A stretch of DNA of 64,000 nt from Chrysaora quinquecirrha. Lineage: Eukaryota; Cnidaria; Scyphozoa; Semaeostomeae; Pelagiidae. Made by a program: the position numbers and the translations under genes. The stretch's first letter is position 1. Each line of letters begins with the position of its first letter. The DNA lies in the NCBI GenBank assembly GCA_014526335.1, contig JACTAT010000015.1, forward strand, positions 755,836 to 819,835, written 5' to 3'. The notes under the pieces were generated by a model. It did not search any database and had not been told where the DNA came from. It saw only the letters and a program-made list of their open reading frames with translations. Below are positions 31,816 through 43,000 of this stretch, piece by piece.

Positions 31816-33341
31816 TTTTGTAGAGATCTCAAAAAATCCGCCAAAAATCGTGTAAAATCATATAGCCCAGGATTTGCCAGTAAAAATTTTGGTTAAAGTG
31901 AGCGATGGTCTCAGTATACAAAACAGGTTCTTCTATTGTATTATCTTTTGTTTGAGACTGACATGTGACCATCATGTGACCCTTGTATGATTGCTCATAA
32001 CATAGTATTTAGCGAATTGGCTCAATTACTTCTTAATAAGTTAATAAGAAATCATTTAGTATCGTTCTTTTTTCTTTGCTTTTACCGTGGGTTTATTTAG
32101 GCCTATCTACATGGTTTACATCCTTGCAGAAATCTTAACAAAAGGTATCAAGGGATCTCTGCTATTGATCTTACTAAGCCTAAGGTTATCTTCTACGTCA
32201 CCCAACTTAAGATTGTGCTTTTATTCAATGGTTCAATGTCTTGAATGGCAGGGAGTTCATCTTTTGAGCTTTGAAGCGACGGTTGCGACCTTTTCATCTC
32301 TCGCGACTTCGCTTGGCCTACAATCCTGGGAAAAATAGCTAGAACAAAAAGTCTCGATTTTGTGGGTGCCCATTGAAATGGCAGCTATTTCATCACAACC
32401 CCCTCCCCAAGACTCAATGTTGGTGTTGAACATCGACACTTTATTGAGCTTCGAATTAATGACTCTCTCAACATTGATTTCGGGGGTGTGCGAGTAGCAT
32501 GTGTTATAATCAGAGGTGAAGGCTTAAAAAGTCCCATCATTTTTTGCCAAGATTGTAGCTGCGACAAGGTGGCACTCAGGCACGGCTGCACTCAGGCAAG
32601 GCTACACTCAGGCATTCTACAAAAGGCGGTGTCTATCAGAAAGTTTGGGGTCATAATTTAAAACTAATACAGTTGACATCCGCTATCTCGACTGCCCGCT
32701 ATCTCGAACATTCGCTATCTCGAACGATTTTCCATTTCCCCTCGTTTTGGCATAAGGGTTTGTATAGAAAAATCATCCGCTATCTCGAACCCCGTTATCT
32801 CGAACATTCGCTATCTCGAACCATTTTCCATTTCCCATGGAGGAAAACCTGCTTTTTTTCTCGAACTTTGCCAAATTTTCTGCTGAACTGGATAAAGAGA
32901 CAGGCTGAAAATATGTATAAGTTCGCCTAGCGGAGCGGGAATGGCAGCAACTAAGTGATATGCTGCCCATGTATACAATAAATGAAGCTGTTCTCTTTCG
33001 AGATGTGCTGCATCGCCAATAGTAGGGATGAAAGCAGATGAGCTTTGACTCCAATGTAAAAAACCTGGCTTGTTTGATGAAATTTGGGATCAGTAACGCT
33101 GCATGTTAATAGGGGTTCCTTTTCCGACTTAAAAACTATAATTTTTTATATTTATATGGGGCATCCGTTATCTCGAACATTCGCTATCTCGAACCAATTC
33201 CAGTTTCCCTTGAGAGTTCGAGATAGCGGATGTCAACTGTACTTTGGATAAGCGACACATCTTAAAACGATTAAGGATATTTCTTGCTTCACCAGGCAGC
33301 ATTGACTTGATGGCTTCAGATCTGTCTTGATGGTTTGGTCT
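31816..33341. other. Spacer with a MITE
   Basis: Upstream region of the Tyr/Asn-rich gene and downstream region of the membrane-protein gene. Apart from the element at 32670-33239 I see no coding exon. Confidence 0.4.
32670..33239 (+). mobile_element. MITE family C, copy 2
   Basis: The ends are the same as those of 7564-8143 (CAGTTGACATCCGCTATCTC) and it is flanked by TA. The interior matches copy 1 almost throughout, with small indels. The open frames across both copies are repeat translations. Confidence 0.85.
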
Positions 33342-34429
33342 TTAGAGAGCATACACGCCTCCCGCAGTGTTACTCACAGGAGTCCAAGTAGCATAATTCT
33401 GTATCATGAACGATTCAACCTTATTGAGGTTGGCTTTCCTGGGGGATAAAGGACCAGTGATGGACGGGGATGTGCCGCCGAGATTTCGAATATCCACCCA
33501 CTTATAATGTAGACACAAACAAGGCACAGACCCTATATTATTGGTAATAACAAGCGGAATACGAGAGTAATAAAACTTTCTAGGTCGTATTATTGCTTGA
33601 AATTGCATAACTAACATCTTCGACGCGAAATCAACACTATTTGGCTGATTTTCTATAGTTTTTCTATTTCCCACCCTGTTATATAGGGAATTGGTGAAAA
33701 TCATAATTATACCCATGTTTAGAGAACTTCATGGCCAAAAACATGTCCACATGGGCGGCACATACCCGTACCCAAATTATATTAAGCACCCCAGGATTTA
33801 TAGTTCCTTTTTATTCAATACATATGTTTTGTTGCTGTTGTTGTTCGAAAGAAATCTCATGATCTTTACTTTCTATAGACTCACGACATGAGTCTCTAGT
33901 TTACGCTCCCCTTATTTTGATTTGTCACTCCACGCTGAGCGATTGTAGAAAACAACAACAACAACGTCGAGCGAAGTAGTGGGACTTATGTAGTGAGTCT
34001 ATACTTTCTATACAGTACGTATGGAGTAATATATAAATAACTGTACAAAGAAGTAACTTACCCAAAATCTTTATCATTGAAACTAAACTCCTTCTTCACG
34101 TGAACCGTCTTTAATTTATTACCAGAGAAACAAACCAAAAATTTATTTTTCAGTTGATTGATAACTTGACCAGGCATATACAGATCACCCTTATATGGGC
34201 ATGGGCGAGGCAATGTGACGTCACATTTTGTTTTCTGCTCATCTATTTGAAAAAAGCGTTGTTTCCCCAAGATGCAAACGACGAGAGAGCATTCACCATG
34301 GAGGAGCACCAGACCATCATTATTCTCAGTGCATTCATCAAGTTGCAAGCGTTGCCATACGGTCACCACAGCAAAGAATGACGTCACAGTAAACAAGAGT
34401 ATCACATGTTTCCAATAAGCGCTAAAAAT
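33342..34429 (-). CDS. Unrecognised single-pass membrane protein, 3' exons
   Basis: Two exons join in phase 2: 34429-34062 (acceptor CCCCTTTTTGCAG, donor TTTTGG|GTAAGT) and 33675-33342 (acceptor CCCTATATAACAG, TAA stop). The 233 residues seen start IFSAYWKHV and have one hydrophobic segment (VILLFTVTSFFAVVTV) near the N-terminus, so a type II membrane or signal-anchored protein is likely. The rest has scattered cysteines (CTENN, HGECSLVVC, TKCDV, RPCPY) as in an extracellular or luminal domain. The start codon must lie in an upstream exon that I could not find. I do not recognise a family; glycan-modifying enzymes have this topology, but none of their motifs is seen. Confidence 0.6.
33878..33999 (+). 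mobile_element. TA-flanked MITE, family D, copy 2
   Basis: Ends GACTCACGACATGAGTC and GACTTATGTAGTGAGTC between TA dinucleotides; related to 20193-20324 and 56595-56737. Confidence 0.5.
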
Positions 34430-34817
34430 CTGCAAAAAGGGGGTAAAAAACTGTCATGAAATTAGTTTACTTCAGCAGATTTATGAAAACAGATAAAATA
34501 AAAGAAATACAAGGTTGAATTTGTATAAGAGAATGTATTGGAGAAACGGTACAGTTTTTCGGCATTTTTAGTGCACCAAAACTGGTTGGCCAATTCGACG
34601 ATATAATCGACGTCTATATACAAAAGGGTTTAACTTTTTTTGCTTTAAATTTGTAACTCAATAAAAACGGGTTTCGTTTTTAGACAAATTTGTGGGGTGT
34701 GTGGCTACTTTTAGCAAACCTGGTATAGAAGCACTATCTAACCAAAGTCCGATCAAGTAACCCCTGGGATGGCTAATAAAGTTCCTACCTTACTTGGTGT
34801 ATAGCCCTGTATCATAC

Positions 34818-35007
34818 TATAAAGGGGGGTCATAGGGAGGGTCGAAAGGCCGTAAAACCGCAAATTTTTTAGCCAAAAACCGTACAAGCGCACATGTTTT
34901 TTCTTAAAACCGTAAAACCGCACCGAAATGGCAAATTGAAAAACCGTAAAACCACTCTCAAAATGTCGAAAAACCGCTAACCGTTATTCCCAATGACCCC
35001 CTCTATA
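34818..35007 (+). mobile_element. Inverted-repeat element with internal AAAACCGTAAAACCGC repeats
   Basis: The ends TATAAAGGGGGGTCAT and ATGACCCCCTCTATA are inverted. Inside are several copies of AAACCGTAAAACCGCA. The element is not coding. Confidence 0.5.
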
Positions 35008-37058
35008 AATACGGAGAACAGAGGCGATATGCGAAGTATAGGAGGAAAAATAAGCAGTAATTATTGAGGAAATTTCCAAAAAGGTAATTGCTCAGAGATC
35101 AAAAACAGTGGAACGGAAAAGATATCTATCTTTTGTCTCTCTTCTTCATCTCTGTAAAGTGTATGTAAATGATGGTCCATCAAATACTGGAAATCAAGGA
35201 GCATTCAGTTTTTCCTAAAAACATTTGGCGTTAGTCTGGGCATAGTAACTATGGTCTGAGTTTAAAAGTTTTGCTTGTTCCTAAACCCATAAACATATTA
35301 AAACCAAAAAGTGTTACAGTTAATATTGAAGAGAATCTAGAAATTTCGTAACAGTTTATAAAATGTCTTTTATTTTAATAAATACACTCACATCTCTCTC
35401 GAAGGCCATAATTTCCAGAAGATTTCCTTAAAGCAGTTGTTTCATCCCTCGTATTAATGTGAAGAAAATAAGAATTTCTCGAGCAGGTAGCATTGATCGC
35501 AAAACCCAAGTAGAACCTGTTGATCTGATCTAGTAGTGTCTTGATTTTCATTCAAAGTTAGAATTCATGGTAAAGATAAAAAACACCATGACGCGAAATT
35601 TCAATGTGAATCAGAATACGACAACTGATAGTGCTATTTTAGCTTTAGTGTACCGTACTTGACTTCGCGCAGTACTCGTTTTCGCGCGAACTTCAAATTG
35701 CGCATTTAAACTTGTACATCGAAATTCATGTACACATAAAAGTATATAGCAATACAGAAATACGAGGCTTAGCTATACGAGGCTTAGCTATGCGAGGCTA
35801 GAATTCGGAAAACATTTTTTCGCTATTTCAGTAAACTAGAAAACCAAGTAAGCATGGAAGTGTTCGTGAAAGCGCACTTTTTCACATTCTCAAAAGGGGC
35901 TCAAGTTTTGGGGTATTGAGACAAACAAAAATCTGAAAGAAAACCAGTTGCAAAGATTGTCCAATTAGACTTATTACCTTCCTCTTTCGGAAACAGCTAC
36001 TGACAAGTACAACAACATACAGCTGCTTCTTCAGAGTGGAAACTATGAAACAAACAACAACCACACTCCTCCGCAGTGTCTTCCCTTTCCCTTTCCTTGC
36101 TTTTTTTGTTTGGCCAATTAGCGGCGCTAACCGAGCCTGAAAAAACCCTGCTTCACTCTTTTAATTCTATTTTTAGACAGCCCAGGCTCGGTTGGCGCCG
36201 CTGATTGGCCAAACCAAAAAAGCAAGGAAAGGGAAAGGGAAGACACTGTGGAGGAGTGTGAACAACAACCAGGTGGTTGTTTGGGTAATTAGTGATTGTT
36301 TTTTGTGAATAGTACAACTCGTATAATAAGTCTATCGCTAAATTACAAAACTAAGCCACTTCTCGTAACTGTGCATACTCTTACATATGCTACAGTGATT
36401 TTGCCTCGTGTGGATGGAAACATTTTGAAACTGCGCTTGGTGGATTCAGGTCTATTAAAAAAGGGGAAAAATACTTGTTTTTTTAAACATCCGTTTACTT
36501 ACTGACATAGCCCAAGAGCCAAGAGTTTGATCACATAATTTGTTAAAAGTAATTTTCCACTCCCTTCGTCAATACAGAATTCACTAATGAAATTCCCTTT
36601 TTCTCAATCACCTCTCTGTTGCCATGCTAGTAACAAATCTGACCCAAAAATGACAAGATTGAAGTTGAAGGTGTATCCCTGTTCAAATAGGGAGTGACAC
36701 TAGAATCCCTGCCCAAAACAAGGGATTTGTAAAATCTTCCTAAAATATTAGAGTTGGTCTGAGGATATAACCCCTAAACTTGGGATTGATAAAAAATTGA
36801 TCCAGAAATGGGGTTCCCAAGTCCCTACCCTTCAGTCTTTGGCTTCACCTCAACCGATTTCAAGTTCAATTATGATTCAAATAGAAAGGACATTTCTTGC
36901 TAAAAATCAAACAAAACCATTTCCAAACAATAAATCAAGAATATAAAAGCCATTAATATGAACAATAATAAACAGAATAATAGTAAATAGCAAAATATAT
37001 GCATACTTCCCTAAATATAAACATTGTCAACAATGAACTTGTTGTCACTTTTTGTTTG
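35008..37058. other. Spacer between the membrane-protein gene and geminin
   Basis: No exon with support on either strand. It holds the hairpin element at 36062-36260 and simple AT-rich sequence. Confidence 0.4.
36062..36260. mobile_element. Hairpin element with about 78-bp arms
   Basis: The left arm begins CACACTCCTCCGCAGTGTCT and runs through TTTGGCCAATTAGCGGCGCT to about 36140; the right arm is its inverse with few mismatches. The loop is about 40 bp. AACAACAAC stands on both sides, so the target duplication is about 9 bp, as in MULE or hAT-like foldback elements (inference). Confidence 0.75.
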
Positions 37059-37811
37059 TTACTTCCCTTCTATCTTTCCACAATCACAACATTCTTTGTT
37101 TTCCAACATTGATAAATACAACAACTTATAATTCTCAGCTTCACTCAAAGCTTTTTCGAGTCTTTCACATTTTTCTTTCAAACTGTCCATTTCATCATAA
37201 AGTTCTTCGTTTTCTTTCAAAGTTTCTTCCAAAGCTAATCTTCTTTCCTCAGCAATTTCTTTGTAGTATTGCTCTTGTGAAGGCTCTGAACGCATCAAAG
37301 CAAGGGCCTCTTCAGCAAGGTCGTCTTTCTCACGTGTTTCCCCAACTGTAAGCCAGTCATCAAAATCTGTTTGAGTTTCAACACTGCAGGAAACAGTCGT
37401 TGGTGATGGAGACCTTGAATGTTTACGTTTTACAGAAGGCGATGAATCTTTCTTCACAGTCCATGAAAAAGAACTACTTATCTTTTTCTGTTTCAGTGTA
37501 TCTGTAAAAACATTATCATTCCTAAGAGCTCCAACAACTGAGCCCTTACCAGCAGCAGAGGGCTGTAAAGTTGCAAGGCCTCGCCTCTTCGCAGTTCGTA
37601 TCGGAGAGCGAGTTGCCATAGGCCCCTTTGCGTTGTTGTCAACTTCTTGAGCGTTATTCAACGAAGGATACATGTTTTGAACAATCTGTGGCACAGTCTT
37701 CATCTTCAATGTTTCAGAGTCTGAACTAGGCTCGGTGTTTTCTTCGTTTTCGTCAGAAACTAAGGCTGCTTCGACTTCGAGGAAAGAAGTTGAATCGGCG
37801 TGCACGGCCAT
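37059..37811 (-). CDS. GMNN: Geminin (DNA replication licensing inhibitor)
   Basis: An intronless frame of 250 codons from ATG to TAA. Geminin binds CDT1 and stops re-loading of MCM helicase in S and G2 phase, and in animals also touches developmental regulators (family knowledge). The central coiled coil is recognisable: YYKEIAEERRLALEETLKEN followed by heptads up to EKALSEAENYKLLYLSML, as in vertebrate geminin. Upstream, KRRGLATLQPSAAGKG matches the destruction-box region of vertebrate geminin (RR.L...QPSA), used for APC/C-dependent turnover. The N-terminal 60 residues are acidic. It ends with a CCDCGK motif not expected from vertebrate geminin. Vertebrate genes have introns; here none is seen, but the intact frame and the nearby E2F-type site argue for a working gene. 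Confidence 0.88.
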   Translation of the reverse strand: MAVHADSTSFLEVEAALVSDENEENTEPSSDSETLKMKTVPQIVQNMYPSLNNAQEVDNNAKGPMATRSPIRTAKRRGLATLQPSAAGKGSVVGALRNDNVFTDTLKQKKISSSFSWTVKKDSSPSVKRKHSRSPSPTTVSCSVETQTDFDDWLTVGETREKDDLAEEALALMRSEPSQEQYYKEIAEERRLALEETLKENEELYDEMDSLKEKCERLEKALSEAENYKLLYLSMLENKECCDCGKIEGK

Positions 37812-37847
37812 TTTATTTCTTTCTCCTTTGAATTCTCACGTGCATCT

Positions 37848-37857
37848 CGCGCCAAAA
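37848..37857 (-). promoter_or_regulatory. E2F-type site upstream of geminin
   Basis: On the minus strand the sequence reads TTTTGGCGCG, matching the E2F consensus TTTSGCGC, about 40 bp upstream of the start codon. Geminin is an S-phase gene and E2F control is established in other animals, so the position is meaningful. Confidence 0.6.
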
Positions 37858-38849
37858 TTACCTAATTTGGAAACTCGACCCAGGCTACTTGAGAAAATCC
37901 AAAATCAAATCCCAAGGGGGGAGCTTTCTGAGTTTTGCGTTTGAACTTTTAGAACTTCTGAACCCGGTAGCGACGGAAACCAAACTAATTTTCAAATAAA
38001 GTATAAATTTCATGTTCTGCTTGTGTGACCTATCATAGTTTCTTGGCATTGCTAGATATCAATGGCAATTACTTTCGGGTACCGTATCTACTTCATTCTT
38101 TGCACTGGAAACATTCTTGGCTATTTCTAAACATTTTTATGTCTTTTTATGCTTCACGGTGTTTCTGCCTAGTGCCTCAAATTTCAAACCTCTTCTGGCA
38201 TTTCAAAAGCCAGCTATTTGAGCTAAAACAGTGAACTTCTAAACACCATTGTGTAAACACAAATTCTGTAGCTGGAAGGAACGCATTTAAAACATGTTTT
38301 GAGAGGGCTGGGGTGTCAGGTCAGCAAAAAATCAGTCAAAATGGGAAACAACAGAACAAGAGCAAAACCAAATTTTGTCATGAAAGTATGCATTACGTAT
38401 TATATGTATATAAAGAAATGGCGTGCATCTTACCCTCAGGTTTTACCCCACAGAAGAAACACTTAAAAAACTTCTGGTGCTTAAATTTGGAAGATCTTAA
38501 ACACAGATTCGTTCTTGTTTGTAGTTCCTAGCAAAAAGCAGAGTCCAGGAAAAGTGTTTATCCTTCCTCCAGACCAAAATACCCATAGTTGCAAACTTTC
38601 TTCACTTAACAATGAAAAACAGACGTATATTGGCTCCCTGGTCGTAACTTTTCTTGACTCTGGGGGCAGAAAGTAAAGATCGATAGAAAAAAAAATCTAG
38701 ACATTTTCTTTGATTCATTCTTAAAAATTATCTGAATTATCATATATTAAGAAAAAGTATCTACCTATTCTTGAATGGATATGAAAATAAAATTTTGTCT
38801 AGTAGCACAAAAAATGAGAAAAAATTGACACAACTACCAAACTATAAAG

Positions 38850-39126
38850 CTTTGGCTAAACTAGGAGACATGTCGCAAGTGACATTTTATTCGGTGTGTC
38901 TTCTTGGGTGGCTAAACACGCGAGTAACAAGCGAGCAACATTTCCCCCGAGCCGTGGAGACACCAAAAGTTTCTGTTGTCTCCCAGAAACATATGCGTGT
39001 CTCTCGCTACAAATTTTGTCGCGCGCTAGTACTAAGTTTCTAAGGTGACTAAGCTGGGAGACATCGTTGGGACATGTCACTAGCGACAATGTCGGCCGTG
39101 ACATGTCTTCTAGTTTAGCCAAGCCT
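38850..39126 (+). repeat. Dispersed repeat family E with inverted ends
   Basis: It starts GGCTAAACTAGGAGACATGT and ends with GACATGTC plus TCTAGTTTAGCC. Copies at 23480-23706 and 41671-41907 share the interior GAGAGACACGC block. No coding capacity. Confidence 0.65.
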
Positions 39127-39519
39127 TAAATTTATAAATCTAACTTGCTTGAACGAAAGTGTATCGGTGTAGTTACTAGTTATATCAATTAATCAACTTA
39201 ACTGTATCACGAAATTTTATACAGATTTTTGCATCTATTCGAATAGTGTGATTTTTATTGAACCTCTGAAAATAAATTAAAAACATCACACAGATTGGAT
39301 ATATTAAAGAAAGATTGGAAATCTTGCATTTTATGTCAACTTTCAGGAAATAAAACCACCAAAATTGATTGTACCTCTAGCTACAAAATTAGGTATTTGT
39401 AAATTATCGTGAATTTTCATTTTTAAAGGTAGGTTTCATACACGAATAAAAAAGTTCTTACAAGTCCAGCATCTAGATACGTTTATACAATGATCATACC
39501 CACAGCACCTCTCTGTGTC

Positions 39520-40084
39520 TCAATCGAAATTGTCTTCCAGTTTCTCCAAATTATAATAGCACATTAGGCAAGCTTCTTCTGGTATACATTGCTTGTGAAA
39601 AGTATGACCTAAAACAGTTAAATCAAGCATTATGGAAGAATCACATTGATGGGTTAAATACAGTAAACCGGCACCAACAATACACCCCAAAAATTCGTCC
39701 AGCTCCTCTTTCTGTCTTGGCCTTTGTTCATAACAGGGGTGGCTAAATGTAACCGAAATTTTAGGCAAGATTCGGATAAAAACTGCGTGGGACATGATAT
39801 GAATTTCTTATTTGAGTCTGTTTCCATCTTTTTCTTCTTCTTGCTTTTTCAAGTCTGATAATACGTCTTCATTTTCCCAGGTATTAAGAAACTATCTTAC
39901 TACAAGTGCATGGAAACAATATTTGTTGCTGCCAGTGGCCAAACGAAGCCATCAATTTGAATATTATTTTCAAAGAAGAGTAATTTTTTGTATCATATAC
40001 ATACCACATTCGAAAACTACCAATCCAGCACTGGCCGAACTTCCATGAATACACAGTGGTAATGTACAGCATGGGCAATTGGAA
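39520..40084 (-). CDS. HPS5: HPS5 last two exons: RING-like C-terminus
   Basis: Exons 40084-40005 and 39608-39520 join in phase 1 (junction Gly). They read SSNCPCCTLPLC, then AGLVVFECGHTFHKQCI, then CLMC, before TGA. The order of Cys and His (CxCC, C, CxH, HxxC, CxxC) is that of a RING or RING-like zinc-binding fold. VPS tethering subunits of similar architecture (propeller plus helical repeats) carry such C-termini; from memory vertebrate HPS5 stops before it. Confidence 0.7.
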
Positions 40085-43000
40085 CTATGAAATAAAAAGA
40101 ATGACAAGCTTATTTCCATTTTGAAACGAGAAACTTATCGTTCTCAGTGGTACGGAACTTACAGTAATAACATCAATATGTAGTGGTTTACAAAAGAACT
40201 AAATGTAATGAAATTCTAAGGGTTTACAGCTAAATTTTCATTTTCAATTTAACCAAACCAGAAAAAGGTTTAATTATTGCGAGAGGTCCTGACAAGAGAG
40301 GGTGGGGCGTTGTGCAAGTTTCGAAAACTCATTAGCCGAGACGGACAGCTATTTTACTGTACTCTTACTATTATTCCTTTCTTTATTGTTATCTAAGTAG
40401 TTATTGCTACTTTCGTATTTTCAATGACTTTATTGCATTTTTAAACTTTAAATTAGCGGCCTAAGCTAGATAAGCTCTGCCTTTCTTGGGTCGCGTAGAA
40501 TACAGGTGATTTGCTAGTAACTTTTTCTTTTGTAAACTTGCGTCTTCCGAAAAATTTGAATTGAATTGAATTGAATTAGGCAACCAAGAGTAGAATAGTT
40601 TGGTACCTGGATAACGACAGTCCTACGCCCCAATGATTCGATGATGCTGAATCCCATAACTTATTTGAGACATCGATTTCATCAAGAGATTCATCAATGA
40701 TATCTGAATACCCGTCCAATTCTTTATTCTTTAGCAATTCAATCTAAAAATGAATCAGAATCTAGATTAACGAAGGTGGGTGTTACCAGAACAAGCCCAG
40801 GAGCTAAAGTGAATATAGCAACAAGCATTTAAGAGAGGTTTATTGCAATTTCTAGCTCAGCGACCCTCAACGCTCAGTTTTTGATAACAGTGACCGGAGG
40901 TTCTCTTCTGATGTTTCCATATACTCCCCAACAGTATTTCCGTCTTCGCAAAGCTGAAATGGTGTGTTTAGCACCAGTCGCTAGGATATCATCAGTTATG
41001 GGTTTACTTATTGAGAACTCGATCCTGGTTGCGAAGTTACCATAGCTGGGGCTCGAATCCCTACCTTGCTTGACTTCTGACACCATGAGCCAGCGGGATT
41101 AGACCACAACACCACAGCACCTTCAAGTGCAAAGACCGTCAACGAGACACGACGACAATACGGAAAGCAGGCTTTAAATTTAAAGTTATAGCTAAAATAC
41201 AATAAACGCCTAGTAAGCACTGATAAGATACTAAAAGTTCAATCTTAAAATGAATGGCCCGGGAGTACACCCCGGTAGGTCTGACAGTGGGCCCTCAAAT
41301 GGTTGTTTATTTTTACAATGACCTCTTAATGGCAGTGCAGTGAAAAATTAAACATCTTGCCAATATGGAAGCAAGATGAATTACTAAAAGCTATAATAAC
41401 AAAAACTCACGTGTTTATCGATGACTGATTTATTTTCATCACATATATCATTGTTCAGTTTCTCCATTATTTTTGCAGCTATAAATCTATAAAATAAAAG
41501 ATTCTAAATAGCTGAGATTACACCGAAAGGTTTTTACGATGTCATAAAAATCACCAATAGACCGTTTTAGAGAGGTCTGGGTCGGCGCACATATTTCTGG
41601 AAAATGGTAGACATTCTGAGTAAGGGAATCCTCTCCACATGCAAAGAAACTTTATTATTCCGCGACATTGTCATGCCTGACGTGTTCTCTCGATGTTTCC
41701 TAGTTTAGCCAGCTCAGAAACTTTGTAGCGCGTGACAAGATTTGTAGCGAGAGACACGCAAATGTTTCTGGGAGACAACAGAAACATTTCTTGTCTCCGT
41801 GACTCTTGGCACATATTGCTTACTGTACTTGTCACTCGCATGTTTAGCCACCCTGGGAGACAAGCAGAATACAATGTCGCGCGCGACCTAGATTAGCCAT
41901 AGCTTTACATGCTGCCTTTTATTGAACGGGCGAAGAAACAGTTTAATTCACAAAATTTTCCAAAATTAAAAACAAAATTTCTAAACCAAAATGCTAATAC
42001 CTTTGTTCCATATCCTTCTCAGCAACTCTCATGCAGTCATAATAAAAATTCCCAAGTAGACTGTGTTCAGTATTTCTAAACTTTTCTAGTATTTTCAATG
42101 CTACTTTGACACCCAGTTCCCGAACAAGAACCCGAGCTATACATTCACTGCTGATATTTGGAGTAAAATCTGGAACGGCTGGTTGGCACTTTATAGAACC
42201 ATCAGCAGTTGATGTGTGGCATTTCAGTTGGAAGAGGTATTCAAGATCATGCTCGGTTATTGTGAAAGTGTCTACAAGAAAGAAATATAAGTATTTGCAA
42301 TTATTTGATGCAGCTTAACTGTGTTAGAGTGCACAGGCAATGATTTAAGAGGATTTTAAGATGTCTTTTACTTGAAAATCTTCAAATCTCTTTAATTATC
42401 ATGCTGGCGAACACTGTGCGAAATCAGCTTATGAATACAGTATGAATTGAACATGCTTTAATACAATATGAAATGAAGATGCTTATGAATACAGTATGAC
42501 ATGAAGATGGTGATGAATACAGTATGCAATGAAGATGCTGATGAATACAGTAAGAAATGAAGATAATGATGAATACAGTAAGAAACAAAGATGCTGATAA
42601 ATACAGTATGAAATGAAGATTCTGATGAATACAGTAAGAAATGAAGATGCTGATGAATACAGTATGAAATGAAGATGCTGATGAATACTGTATGAAATGA
42701 ACATGTTGTCGAATTCACTATGAAATGAAGATGCTGACGAATACAGTACGACATGAAGATGCTGCTGAATACAGTAAGAAATGAAGATGCTGATGAATAC
42801 AGTACGACATGAAGATGCTGCTGAATACAGTAAGAAATGAAGTTGCTGAAGAATACAAAATGAAATGAAGATGCTGGCGAATACAGTACGAAATAATGAT
42901 ACTAACTAATACGATATGAAATAAAATTTTAATGAATGGAGTATGAAATGAAGATTCTAACGAATACCATAGAAAATGAAGCAGAATAAAAGGGTTTCAT

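Noticed and set aside
42425..42975. Possible CRISPR array because of 28-bp regular units
   Set aside because: The units are contiguous with no spacers, and the genome is eukaryotic.
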